From NCBI GenBank assembly GCA_034926785.1, contig JAYFQU010000004.1, positions 1-49,198 on the forward strand: DNA of 49,198 nucleotides, written 5' to 3'. This stretch comes from UBA7703 sp034926785. GTDB taxonomy: Bacteria > Bacillota > Clostridia > Christensenellales > CAG-138. Under the pieces are notes generated by a model, which did not search any database, was not told the origin of the DNA, and saw only the letters and a list, made by a program, of their open reading frames with translations. The translations under genes were made by a program, and so were the position numbers. This document shows, piece after piece, positions 42,201 to 49,106 of the stretch. Within the stretch, counting starts at the first letter, position 1, and each line of letters opens with the position of its first letter.

Positions 42201-42493
42201 GATTCCGCCAGCACGACAATTGCCAGCATCGCGCGCCATTCGCGTTTTGCGATGGATTCATATTCGACATAACTCGGGTCGAGCGCGTCGTTGAGCAGCA
42301 GCATGTCAAACAGCCGATGCTGGCTCCAAACGTCGGGCACGGAACTGATCCGCTGAAAATCCGTCTGGGCGGGTCTTTGTTCCTGCCGCGCGGCAGAGAC
42401 GCGGAGTTCCTGCCCGATATCGTGGAGTTTATCGACGCCGCCGCTGAGTTCGCACTCGTTTGGGTGGGAAGGGAACCAATGATAAAACGACAT
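39239..42493 (-). CDS. Operon gene 4: large protein with an actin/Hsp70-type ATPase core
   Basis: A 1084-residue cytosolic protein. The first 490 or so residues have no recognised domain. The rest carries the actin/Hsp70/sugar-kinase ATPase signatures in order: phosphate 1 DFGTSSTT (D501), phosphate 2 VDIGGGSTDIF (D752), and an adenosine-type motif LLFAGNGSKM (G911-N-G-S914). This is a diverged member, larger than DnaK (about 640) or actins. No membrane helix is visible. GGAGG lies 7 bp before the ATG. It follows the tubulin-like gene by 24 bp, so the two cytoskeletal-fold proteins should be made together. Polymerisation is possible but not shown by sequence. Confidence 0.87.
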   Translation of the reverse strand: MSFYHWFPSHPNECELSGGVDKLHDIGQELRVSAARQEQRPAQTDFQRISSVPDVWSQHRLFDMLLLNDALDPSYVEYESIAKREWRAMLAIVVLAESYGVSLQTRTIDFREGQPLSAYIRAAYSVRPSRDHWDTMDVFYIEKDGREYPIAMTSPTVHLVPTKDAWDSLRAIYPGRIPWLTSEMANAPVVERRGTATPFMLPGAEGERSFAMLPVHALMLKEWLAMYRAQVPETQNKDILEQYEEALNQAYHLNGGTMPDITGFFAAETQRTGLKLLNVRVPNKLQIFLDHVFYSRIEQNSAASSIPDTHKFAGGISPQSIFSQQKQGGDYAHFFVAMPVTETFWQLWQSNLNCSPTYAIDCEFVARSVELSSITVTVTFGDIRFSKTYSESEIDNTYWRNLCTAGIWPRQKIANWTDYFMICYEVNDYRIEPLKRRPEYRAKTYDRRDGIDGSITYYKLTYAPECCVLLKNNAPIGYFLIRDRQELPNGDDNRVYRAAMDFGTSSTTIYGGLEGVPSNRLSGINLWSLPLINTYDAEGIENSRLERYFFPPLPTPKERGGQRRQPEHKTISYSELIADPNLAARYPSCIPMQTILADAISENVARNYLRDSWIYFRGFAAKREVEYWPTIYSNLKWAQADPVNQHRIRAILAQMLVMIALEARSQRCGKIKLTASYPLAFDEMTRKAFYTALNEMLRAVCATTGLLIVPPGGAEAGVGSQDEFVDTITESEAVFRFTVSQDEGAENYYVVDIGGGSTDIFISMNGEGNKRNSYSTSLGFGARKVLLDKLTHRENEILKLLMRRADDGIDKVIVDKEKYVANIYGPNANSIIEDLFALRVPFDPDNPAAALVANNFGDAFMHYCAGNRSDSLLLSLKKRIAFYLAASIWLSGMMLRGDSNPKLSVALLFAGNGSKMISWVEPDLERIRFFVYQLFQEAAGISIQRENFGCLFSDMPKEEVAFGALMDLREGLIDERRVTAKQIYFDRKDDHDSDIKTYHSIHYGRKDIETDQAEFERFLKAYRQCAIASFDWAFERDEYDASIIDRRGIEGGIRKSQPDKGYFLSAVEVVSNFYLGPTAEKRTV

Positions 42494-42517
42494 ATGATGC
42501 CTCCGAATCCGTATTTC

Positions 42518-44098
42518 TTACTCTTTTTCCAGGCAGCACTCCATCAGGGCGGAGACAAAATACTTTGTCGCAGCCGCGGGGTCCACCTGGACGGAGTTGA
42601 TCTGCGAAGTGATCTTTGCGCAGGGGATGCCGCGCATATCCAGCGCGGTCGATCCCCACGCCGCATGCCGCGCAACATAGTCCTGAATATGCGGAACATT
42701 TCTTCCCGCATCCCCCTCGATCTCCAGCAGGGCATGCAGGCCGTGATGATCCAGCTCCTCCAGCCAACGGAACATGCTCTCCGTAAACGCGATGGGTGCG
42801 CCGACGCCTTCCGCCCGGCTCTCGTAAAGCTCCTTCATATTCTTCGGCTCGCGCCATATGGTGCGAAACACCTCCGGCCGATAGCGCCAGCGCATCTTGA
42901 GCGCCGCATTCGCGCGATAGTAGGAGCCAAGCATCAAGCAGAAGCGCTCCAACCGCAGGATATAATCCTTGATCGAGCGTATGCGCGTCTCGTTGGTGAT
43001 TTCGCTGGTTACGGGAAACACGTCGAATTTTTCAATCGGGAACGCGACATCGGCGGGAATATCCTTCTCCGGGTCATGGTTGATCCATTTCATCGGTACC
43101 GATACCATCTGCGCAATGCGATTCACACGCGGCGCATCGCCGGCAAAAAAGCGGCAAATGCCGATGGCGGCCATCAGCTCCGCGGGCATCGATGGATCGT
43201 TCTGTCCCTCGTTCGGGTTACTGTTTCGGTCCAGACGAACGCGCTTCCATTCCCCCTGCTCGTTCTTCTTGTCCATCTGCCGCCGGTCGTCGCCAACAAA
43301 CTGCGCAAACTCCACCTCGGAGAGCACCTCGGAGGTCTCGTAATATTTCAGCGCCATCTTGCTGTTGATGGAAAACAGCCCGCTATCCACGTCGGTATCC
43401 TGTCCGATATCGAAATAGGGCAGCATCAGCGTCAGCCCGACATGCGCGGCATACGGCGCAAAGTTCTGCACCCGTTCCCCCCTGCAGGCGCGGACATACT
43501 TCTGCGCCAGTGTCGGGGTTCCGCTCGCGCCTGTTCCGCCGAAAACCGACCCGGCGAACATCACCCGCAGTTCGTCATCGACGCCGATGTTTTGGAAGAT
43601 GGTGCGCCAGAACCCCGTCGCATTGCTCCAGTCGCGATCAAAGCTCTCCGCCCAGAGGAGCGAACCAATCCGCGGTTTGCCCTTGCAGCCGCGCCGGAGC
43701 TCCATCTCCCGGTCGTCTCCGCCAAACAGGGCGTGAAATACGAGCGCATCCGTGCGCTCCAGATCCCGCTCGCTCACGATGGTGTTGAGCGTGCTGCGGT
43801 CTCCAATCTCCGTGGCGAAGTCCTTCATCGCGTCGATTCCCTTCGGTTTCCAGTGGGATGTGGCGCCGTCGTTGACGATGACGGACATATAGGGGATCGC
43901 CTCGTTCACGCTGCGAATCATCTCCTCCAGCTCGATCTTGTCGCTCCCGGAGACGATATCCAGATCGACCAGCCGAATCTCAAGCAGGTAATCGTCCGCG
44001 CATTTGTCACTCAAAAATCCCGCTGCGGCCAACGCAACCAGGGACTGCGCAACGCGCATGCCCGTGCCGCCAATCGCAACCAATACAAATTTCTTCAT
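42518..44098 (-). CDS. Operon gene 3: tubulin/FtsZ-superfamily GTPase-like protein
   Basis: A 526-residue protein of the tubulin-like family (Pfam Tubulin_2 type). The N-terminal nucleotide loop is VAIGGTGMRV (GGTG at 10-13). The tubulin T4 phosphate loop is FAGSVFGGTGASG (181-193), and an acidic LVDLDIV follows the first helix. At 526 residues it is longer than FtsZ (about 400); the additional C-terminal part is helical and unassigned. No transmembrane segment is present. ATG 44098 follows GGGGG by 9 bp; a TTG at 44119 is less likely. It is 17 bp after the membrane gene and 24 bp ahead of the actin-like gene. GTP-dependent assembly near the membrane is inferred. Confidence 0.88.
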   Translation of the reverse strand: MKKFVLVAIGGTGMRVAQSLVALAAAGFLSDKCADDYLLEIRLVDLDIVSGSDKIELEEMIRSVNEAIPYMSVIVNDGATSHWKPKGIDAMKDFATEIGDRSTLNTIVSERDLERTDALVFHALFGGDDREMELRRGCKGKPRIGSLLWAESFDRDWSNATGFWRTIFQNIGVDDELRVMFAGSVFGGTGASGTPTLAQKYVRACRGERVQNFAPYAAHVGLTLMLPYFDIGQDTDVDSGLFSINSKMALKYYETSEVLSEVEFAQFVGDDRRQMDKKNEQGEWKRVRLDRNSNPNEGQNDPSMPAELMAAIGICRFFAGDAPRVNRIAQMVSVPMKWINHDPEKDIPADVAFPIEKFDVFPVTSEITNETRIRSIKDYILRLERFCLMLGSYYRANAALKMRWRYRPEVFRTIWREPKNMKELYESRAEGVGAPIAFTESMFRWLEELDHHGLHALLEIEGDAGRNVPHIQDYVARHAAWGSTALDMRGIPCAKITSQINSVQVDPAAATKYFVSALMECCLEKE

Positions 44099-44115
44099 TC
44101 TCAAATCCCCCTTGT

Positions 44116-44673
44116 TCAACGGGTCTGCGCCGCGCGCTTGATGCCGTTGTCAATCTTCCGCGCGAGCGGATCGCGCAGGGCGCAGTTGGTCGCCGGCGCC
44201 GCATTCATGCAAAAATACCAAAAATAGAACGCCAGCAGCACAAATAGGTAGTACGGCAAGAGCATGATGGCCACATCCAGCGCCGCAATCGAGAGGTAGA
44301 GTTCAATCCAACTCTCCGGGTCGATACCGATGCGCAGCCCAATCATCGCGCCGAGGGCAAGCAGGATCACGAGAAGATTCAGCCACCATTGCAGGCGGTT
44401 TCTCCGCCGCAAAACCTGTCCGGAATCGCCCTTTTTCTCATTAAGGAAGAAGAAGACGAGATTGAGCGCAAAAACCGCCGCGATGCCGCCCGTGTGGCTC
44501 CAGCGCAGCGTCTCGGTGTATTGCTCCGCATATCCCTGCGCCTCATCCTCATAATAAAAGGTGTTCATAATTGGCGCCTTGGTCAAAAACGGCGGCACCA
44601 CAGCCAGCAGGATCGTCAGCAGCACCATTGAAACGATCCGCAGAGTTATTCTGGTCTTTCTTACCGCATCCAT
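44116..44673 (-). CDS. Operon gene 2: small polytopic membrane protein
   Basis: A 185-residue protein with four or five hydrophobic helices (about 11-30, 61-78, 95-114 and a long one, 124-152). The short outer segment after helix 1 is tyrosine/acid-rich (FYYEDEAQGYAEQYTE). It has no known enzymatic motif. GGGAGG lies just before the ATG. The position between the vWA lipoprotein (68 bp upstream) and the tubulin-like gene (17 bp downstream) suggests it anchors or links the cytosolic filaments to the membrane. That role is inference. Confidence 0.8.
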   Translation of the reverse strand: MDAVRKTRITLRIVSMVLLTILLAVVPPFLTKAPIMNTFYYEDEAQGYAEQYTETLRWSHTGGIAAVFALNLVFFFLNEKKGDSGQVLRRRNRLQWWLNLLVILLALGAMIGLRIGIDPESWIELYLSIAALDVAIMLLPYYLFVLLAFYFWYFCMNAAPATNCALRDPLARKIDNGIKRAAQTR

Positions 44674-44741
44674 ATGTACCTCCCAATTTTCTATTGCCCC
44701 TGAATCAGTGTCCTTGTTTCGCGCTTTTCGGAATTCAGGCG

Positions 44742-46538
44742 TTACGCGCCTTTGCCAAGCTCCATCAGCAATTTTTTTGCGTCCTCCAGGCTATATGCCC
44801 AGCCGTTAAAATCCTCCTTATCATCCCAATGCTGATTTTTCATGTATTTAGCGGGATAGTCCCGCACCACAATGCCAAACATGCCCGTCTCTATGCAGGC
44901 GTCCGTCTGCGCCGCAATCACGCCGCGCGTGATCTCAATCTGCTGATCCGCAACGCCGCCTACAAACAGGCTGGATAAAAACGGCGTTTTTGCCGTGGTC
45001 GCGTAGGTAAAGCGCGCGGAGGAGGGCGACTCGTTCTGGCGGATAAACTCCCTGTCAAACTCCTTGAGATTCAGCGTCCAATCATTGATCCAACCGGTAT
45101 CGTACAGCGACTCGATCTCCTCCCACTTCGGCTCAATGCGCACCCGCGCGCCGACGGAGATAAACAAGGGCTTGTCCAGCTCGATCAGGCCGGTATTGAC
45201 GGAGAGATCAACCGATATGGTCCCATTTTTCACCTGGATCGTCTTCTGATCGCAGCGCACGAGAGATGGATCCGGCTCAACCCAGGCGGCCTTGATTTGT
45301 CCGTCATCCTTTTGCTGGTATTCCAGCACGCGGATATCGGCCTCTACCGCGTAATCATCCTCCGAGAGCGCAAGCTCCTTTGCCGGCGTCAGCAGATTGT
45401 GTTTGTCCATTACCGGATTGCCCTTTTGCGCGGAATCCGTCAAAACGTAGGGGATGCTGCCGTGCAGAACAACGTTTCCCTGCGCCTTTCCCCTCGCATC
45501 GGCATAGAGGCGGATCATCCTTACATCCGAGAGCAGCAACTGATATTCCTCGGGGATGGCATCCGTTGCCGGATAGGGAATCTCCCCTTTGTCGTTTTCC
45601 GCACCGCGGACGATATACGCCATGTCTTCATCGGCGGCGTTATAGCTGGTATGCCCCAAATCGAACTCAAACGAAACATCCCGCCGTTCCTGCCGCGCCA
45701 AATCATATTCCGAGAAAAACAGGGCGCGGCATTCATTGCTCTCATCCAGAAGGCCGCAGGTATTCAGCTTGGTCATCGCCTTTTCCATGGCGCCAAGCAC
45801 CGCCTGATCGTCCCCCAAAAAGAGAATATAGAGCGGATGCCGGAATATGTCGCTTCCATCCCGCTCCAGCACCATATAGTCGCTGATTTTTCGCATGTAT
45901 CCGGTCTTTGGGTTCACGGGGAGGTTTTCAATGGTTCCCCTGAAGTCGCCAACGATGCCAATCAGCCCGGCGGTGGTGTTATCCGGCAATAGAAAAGCGT
46001 CCCGGATTGCGCTCGCGGCCTTCATGCAGCCATCCTCCGTCGGTATCATCAGATCCGAAATCAAAATCATGACCTGCTTGCCGCCCGCCTGATACTGATC
46101 CGCCATCGCTTCAATCACGCTCGAAATGCTATTGCTCTTGTCACGAAAAAACTCCGTGTTGGATACATCCTCCAGCATTGCCTCGCTCCAGACGGCGGCA
46201 GAAGCGCCCTTTGCCAATTTGCTGGCGGGAATATAGGTTCTATGCCCGTTGATGCTTGCGTCCATCACCGCCGCAATGGCGGCGCGGTAGCTCATGCAAT
46301 GGTTGGAAATAAACCCGAGCATACCGGAACCATCGTCAACCACGATGCGATAATCGACGGAATCGGTCGCATCGGGCCGCGTGTCCTCCGGCGGTTTGAG
46401 TAAATCCAGGCCGTTATAGAGCGCCCTTGTCGGCGTCATGATGCCATAGGGTTCCTTGGGTTTTCCCGGCCCGCGGCATGCGCCCAGGGTGAGACAGATT
46501 ATCAGGCAGGCGAGTAAAATCAGCAATGTTTTCTTCAT
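44742..46538 (-). CDS. Operon gene 1: von Willebrand A-like lipoprotein
   Basis: A 598-residue secreted lipoprotein. The signal peptide ends in LTLGAC with lipidated Cys21. Residues about 60-240 resemble a vWA domain: the first strand ends in VVDDGSGM (D68-D69-G-S71), a MIDAS-like motif, and a later strand reads QVMILISDLMIP, where vWA domains have the second metal-site aspartate. The MIDAS is variant, so metal binding is uncertain. A beta-rich C-terminal region follows. The start ATG 46538 has GGGAGA 6 bp upstream. It leads the operon; the protein faces the outside, whereas the tubulin- and actin-like proteins are cytosolic. Confidence 0.82.
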   Translation of the reverse strand: MKKTLLILLACLIICLTLGACRGPGKPKEPYGIMTPTRALYNGLDLLKPPEDTRPDATDSVDYRIVVDDGSGMLGFISNHCMSYRAAIAAVMDASINGHRTYIPASKLAKGASAAVWSEAMLEDVSNTEFFRDKSNSISSVIEAMADQYQAGGKQVMILISDLMIPTEDGCMKAASAIRDAFLLPDNTTAGLIGIVGDFRGTIENLPVNPKTGYMRKISDYMVLERDGSDIFRHPLYILFLGDDQAVLGAMEKAMTKLNTCGLLDESNECRALFFSEYDLARQERRDVSFEFDLGHTSYNAADEDMAYIVRGAENDKGEIPYPATDAIPEEYQLLLSDVRMIRLYADARGKAQGNVVLHGSIPYVLTDSAQKGNPVMDKHNLLTPAKELALSEDDYAVEADIRVLEYQQKDDGQIKAAWVEPDPSLVRCDQKTIQVKNGTISVDLSVNTGLIELDKPLFISVGARVRIEPKWEEIESLYDTGWINDWTLNLKEFDREFIRQNESPSSARFTYATTAKTPFLSSLFVGGVADQQIEITRGVIAAQTDACIETGMFGIVVRDYPAKYMKNQHWDDKEDFNGWAYSLEDAKKLLMELGKGA

Positions 46539-46598
46539 ACAAATCTCCCATCGCAACACGCAAATCGATCCTCAGTTTTTTTTGAAAATACGCCCAGA

Positions 46599-46613
46599 AT
46601 TGTTATATACAAT
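46599..46613 (-). promoter_or_regulatory. Inverted-repeat operator candidate upstream of the tubulin/actin operon
   Basis: ATTGT-TATAT-ACAAT is a perfect inverted repeat about 60 bp upstream of the vWA lipoprotein ATG. It overlaps a -10-like TATAAC on the minus strand. A dimeric repressor site is possible; no -35 of good quality was seen. Confidence 0.4.
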
Positions 46614-46774
46614 CAAATTTTTTTAAATGGTATCACCAAATCACACGGCGCAACAAGGCGTTCAAATGTTCTAAATTTGGCGCATTTTTACGGATTTTAG
46701 GCGGTCGCTTCTGCGGCGGCGATCTCTGCCGTATCCGTAAAGAATATATTCCCGGAAACCGCTCCCTCCAGACG

Positions 46775-46806
46775 TAAAAGGGCGGCTCCCACTTTGGAAA
46801 CCGCCC
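46775..46806 (-). terminator. Orphan terminator or attenuator upstream of the tubulin/actin operon
   Basis: On the minus strand, GGGCGGTTTCC/GGGAGCCGCCC forms an 11-bp stem (two G-U pairs) with loop AAAGT and a TTTTA tail. No gene on the minus strand ends just before it. It could be an attenuator in a longer leader of the operon, or the end of a small RNA from 46807-46950. Confidence 0.5.
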
Positions 46807-46953
46807 CCCCCTTTCTTTGCCCGCCGCTGTGCTTTTGAACCGCTTTGTCCGCCGGATATCTTCGCCAAACGGCCTGCTCCCCGCGGCTGGCGCAGAAAGC
46901 GCTGGCGATTTCATCTCAACTTTAGCTTTTTTCCGCTTTCCGCCGGAGAATAG

Positions 46954-46982
46954 TTGACTTCTTGCGCAGAATGCGATACAGT
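46954..46982 (+). promoter_or_regulatory. Sigma-A promoter of the zinc-ribbon gene
   Basis: TTGACT (46954-46959), a 17-bp spacer and TACAGT (46977-46982), about 54 bp upstream of the ATG at 47036. Confidence 0.6.
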
Positions 46983-47035
46983 AACAAACGTGTGGTGTAA
47001 ATCAGCGCCGCGCAATATTATTTATGAGGTATTCA

Positions 47036-47341
47036 ATGTACAGCGACAAGACCATCGTCTGCAAAGATTGCGGACAAGAATTCACCTTTACTGCCAACGA
47101 GCAAGAATTTTTCGCCGAAAAAGGTTTTACGAACGAGCCGCAGCGCTGCAAGTCCTGCCGGATCGCCCGTAAAGGCGGATCCAGAAACAGTGGTTCCCGC
47201 GATGGCGGATACCGCGACAATGCCCCCCGCCAGATGTACGATGCGATTTGCTCGGAGTGCGGAAAAGCTTGTCAGGTGCCGTTCCAGCCGCGTACCGACC
47301 GACCGATCCTGTGCAGCGATTGCTTCAGAAGCAACAGGTAA
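47036..47341 (+). CDS. Zinc-ribbon protein (CxxC-x17-CxxC type)
   Basis: A 101-residue protein with two zinc ribbons. The first has CKDC and, 25 residues later, CKSC; the second has CSEC and CSDC. A glycine/arginine/serine-rich linker (RKGGSRNSGSRDGGYRD) separates them. This matches small conserved zinc-ribbon proteins of Clostridia of unknown function, possibly nucleic acid binding. GAGG lies 7 bp before the ATG 47036. It has its own promoter and a strong terminator. Confidence 0.86.
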   Translation: MYSDKTIVCKDCGQEFTFTANEQEFFAEKGFTNEPQRCKSCRIARKGGSRNSGSRDGGYRDNAPRQMYDAICSECGKACQVPFQPRTDRPILCSDCFRSNR

Positions 47342-47345
47342 TTCC

Positions 47346-47380
47346 AAAAAGACGCATCCAACCGGATGCGTCTTTTTTTT
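47346..47380 (+). terminator. Intrinsic terminator of the zinc-ribbon gene
   Basis: AAAAAGACGCATCC/GGATGCGTC followed by eight T residues, 5 bp after the stop. Confidence 0.92.
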
Positions 47381-47505
47381 GTTTTGGCATCTCTTCCTTA
47401 TTTTTGACTCAAATCCTTCTTAAAAAAATGCGGCTCACGCCAGGCGTTGCCGCTCGCATGCGTTAAAAATATCAAATTCGGCGATTCATTTGCCGAATTT
47501 GCATA

Positions 47506-47527
47506 AAATGCCGCGATAGCGGCATTT
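47506..47527. terminator. Hairpin flanking repeat A5, left copy
   Basis: AAATGCCGCGATAGCGGCATTT. The same 22 bp with one change recurs at 47723-47744. Confidence 0.6.
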
Positions 47528-47531
47528 CAGC

Positions 47532-47718
47532 CTGTCAAAAAAGGTCCCTGATGGCTAAGGGCCGCGGCCCTTCACCCATCGGTTCCGGCTGCGGTGGCTT
47601 TGCCGCCGCAACGGATCGCCCGGGATCGGGCGGTTTCTTCGCAGCGCTTTGCCGTTCGGAGTCCGGAGGACGAGAGGCAAAGAGCGGTTGTCCCGTCAAA
47701 AAACAAGTTCTTTGACGG
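47532..47718 (-). repeat. Dispersed repeat family A, copy A5 (inverted)
   Basis: A full-length 187-bp copy in the minus orientation: CTGTCAAAAAAGG at the left and AAGTTCTTTGACGG at the right, with the family hairpins between. It lies 4 bp from both flanking hairpin copies. It shows the most divergence (for example TTCACCCATC in place of TTAACCCATC). Confidence 0.86.
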
Positions 47719-47722
47719 CCTC

Positions 47723-47744
47723 AAATTCCGCGATAGCGGCATTT
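47723..47744. terminator. Hairpin flanking repeat A5, right copy
   Basis: AAATTCCGCGATAGCGGCATTT followed by TTTCAC, the duplicate of 47506-47527. The T-run stays with this copy. Confidence 0.6.
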
Positions 47745-47796
47745 TTTCACACGGTAGAAACCCATCGGCAAAGTTGAAGGACTTTTTCGGCGAGTT

Positions 47797-47828
47797 AAAA
47801 GCTGCATCCGGTAAGGAATGCAGCTTTT
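47797..47828. terminator. Intrinsic terminator after the lactate/malate-type dehydrogenase gene
   Basis: AAAAGCTGCATCC/GGAATGCAGCTTTT, 21 bp beyond the stop at 47850 on the minus strand, with T residues at the end. Confidence 0.78.
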
Positions 47829-47849
47829 GAGTTGGGTAGGAACCTGTTT

Positions 47850-48800
47850 TTAAATATTCGGAATCTGCGAAATAAACTCCCGTAATGTTTTGGCGCTCTT
47901 GAGCAGAGCTTCCTCTTCCTTTGGCGTCAGATTATATCGAATAATGCCGTCCACGCCATTTTGGTTAATCACGGAGGGCAGGCTCAGCGCCACATCATGG
48001 ATGCCATATGCGCCGTCAATCACGCTCGCAACGGTTTTGATGGAGTTTTTGTCCTTGATAATTGCTTCGATTACGTTCTCTACGATACCGGCAATGGCGA
48101 AATAGGTTGCGCCCTTCAGGCGAATTACCTCTGTTCCACCGTTCTTGGTATTCCTCTCGATTTCCTGCTTCTCCGCTTCGCCGAAGGGGATCCCCATGGA
48201 TTTGCAGTAAACGTCGACCCCTTGGCCCGCAATCTGCGTTGCGCTCCAGACCGGCACCTGGGATTCGCCATGCTCGCCGATGATATAGCCGTGCACATTC
48301 TGAATATCCAGATTCAGTTTTTGCGCAAGGTAAAAGCGGAACCGGGCGGAATCCAGCGCCGTGCCGGTGCCAAACACCTTACTTGCCGGGAGGCCGGACC
48401 ACTTCTGAATCAGATAGGTCAGTACATCCGCCGGATTAGCGACAACGATGATCACGCCGTGGTTATAATACTTCATGATGTTCTCGGTGATGCTCTTGGC
48501 AATCGGAACATTCTTGTTGGCAAGGTCAAGCCTGGTTTCGCCAGGTTTACGGTTCAGCCCCGCCGTGATGACGATTGCGTCGCAGTTTGCGCACTCGGAA
48601 TAGTCGCCCGCGTGGATATTCATCTGCCCAAGATGACACAGTCCGTGGTTAATGTCCAGAGCCTCGCCCTTCGCCTTGTCCTCATTGACATCGATCATGA
48701 CGATTTCACTTGCGGTTCTGTTAATAGCAACATTATAGGCAATCGCCGCGCCGACAAATCCGGCGCCAATGATTGCAATTTTCGATTTTCCTTGCAGCAT
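47850..48800 (-). CDS. ldh: L-lactate/malate-type dehydrogenase
   Basis: A 316-residue NAD-dependent 2-hydroxyacid dehydrogenase. The NAD site is GAGFVGAAIA (12-21), the substrate-binding DSARFRF and catalytic histidine GEHGES are intact, and GATYFAIA follows. By overall sequence this is LDH-like. However, in the mobile loop the LDH specificity position (Gln102 in LDH numbering) is Arg84 in GLNRKPGETR; arginine there is typical of malate dehydrogenases and is known to shift specificity to oxaloacetate. It may therefore use pyruvate or oxaloacetate. GGAGGAG lies upstream of the ATG. It is a single gene with a terminator. Confidence 0.88.
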   Translation of the reverse strand: MLQGKSKIAIIGAGFVGAAIAYNVAINRTASEIVMIDVNEDKAKGEALDINHGLCHLGQMNIHAGDYSECANCDAIVITAGLNRKPGETRLDLANKNVPIAKSITENIMKYYNHGVIIVVANPADVLTYLIQKWSGLPASKVFGTGTALDSARFRFYLAQKLNLDIQNVHGYIIGEHGESQVPVWSATQIAGQGVDVYCKSMGIPFGEAEKQEIERNTKNGGTEVIRLKGATYFAIAGIVENVIEAIIKDKNSIKTVASVIDGAYGIHDVALSLPSVINQNGVDGIIRYNLTPKEEEALLKSAKTLREFISQIPNI

Positions 48801-49106
48801 ACGATACTCCTCCGATCAGACTTCTCTTTCCTGTTTTTTCCAAAATATAAGTTGCGTGATTCGTTTTCATCAAATGTATGTAAATCGTTATAAGTTCAGG
48901 CCCACGCAAAATGATTTCAATTCCTGCGCAACTTTACCAATCCTATTCCTATTGTTCCGGTATATCAAGCATATTTATGATATATAGGTATATGCTTTGA
49001 GGAATACGTTCCCGCAAGGAACTGCCGCCTGCTTACAACGGCAGAGCAAGCAAAAAGAAACGCCCGCGTCCTTACGGAAAGACGCGGGCGTGTTTCGTTC
49101 GGCAGG
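48801..49106. other. Intergenic region between ldh and gdhA
   Basis: About 300 bp with no gene. It holds a possible minus-strand promoter for ldh (TTGATG at 48873-48868, 18-bp spacer, TATATT at 48849-48844), an inverted repeat AAGCATAT/ATATGCTT at 48967-48997 of unknown meaning, and the gdhA terminator. Confidence 0.5.
49057..49096 (-). terminator. Intrinsic terminator of gdhA
   Basis: On the minus strand, GAAACACGCCCGCGTC/GACGCGGGCGTTTC, then TTTTTG, 11 bp beyond the gdhA stop. Confidence 0.87.

Larger units (their letters stand above)
46539..47035. other. Intergenic region between the tubulin/actin operon and the zinc-ribbon gene
   Basis: About 500 bp without a convincing gene. It holds, from left to right, an inverted-repeat operator candidate (46599-46613), an A/T-rich tract, a minus-strand terminator-like hairpin (46775-46806), a C-run of eight, and the zinc-ribbon promoter (46954-46982). 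Short open frames across it have no ribosome binding site. Confidence 0.6.
47470..47790. repeat. Family B-like repeat, copy B3, split by repeat A5
   Basis: The left segment (47475-47527; palindrome CAAATTCGGC/GCCGAATTTG, then AAATGCCGCGATAGCGGCATTT) and the right segment (47723-47790; hairpin with CATTTTTTCAC, then ATCGGCAAAGTTGAAGGA) both resemble family B at 1-131. The hairpin is present on both sides of A5. Because of the palindromes the orientation is uncertain. Confidence 0.5.

Noticed and set aside
42317..44227. A 636-codon open frame on the plus strand, opposite the tubulin-like gene
   Set aside because: The minus strand carries the conserved nucleotide-binding motifs, ribosome binding sites and tight spacing. 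The plus frame has none of these and is rich in arginine and histidine, as expected for the complement of a GC-rich gene.
46633..46914. A 93-codon frame on the minus strand upstream of the vWA gene
   Set aside because: It reads through the terminator-like hairpin, is highly basic and has no ribosome binding site.
48801..48960. Rex (NADH-sensing) operator upstream of ldh
   Set aside because: No TTGTTAANNNNTTAACAA-like palindrome was found.
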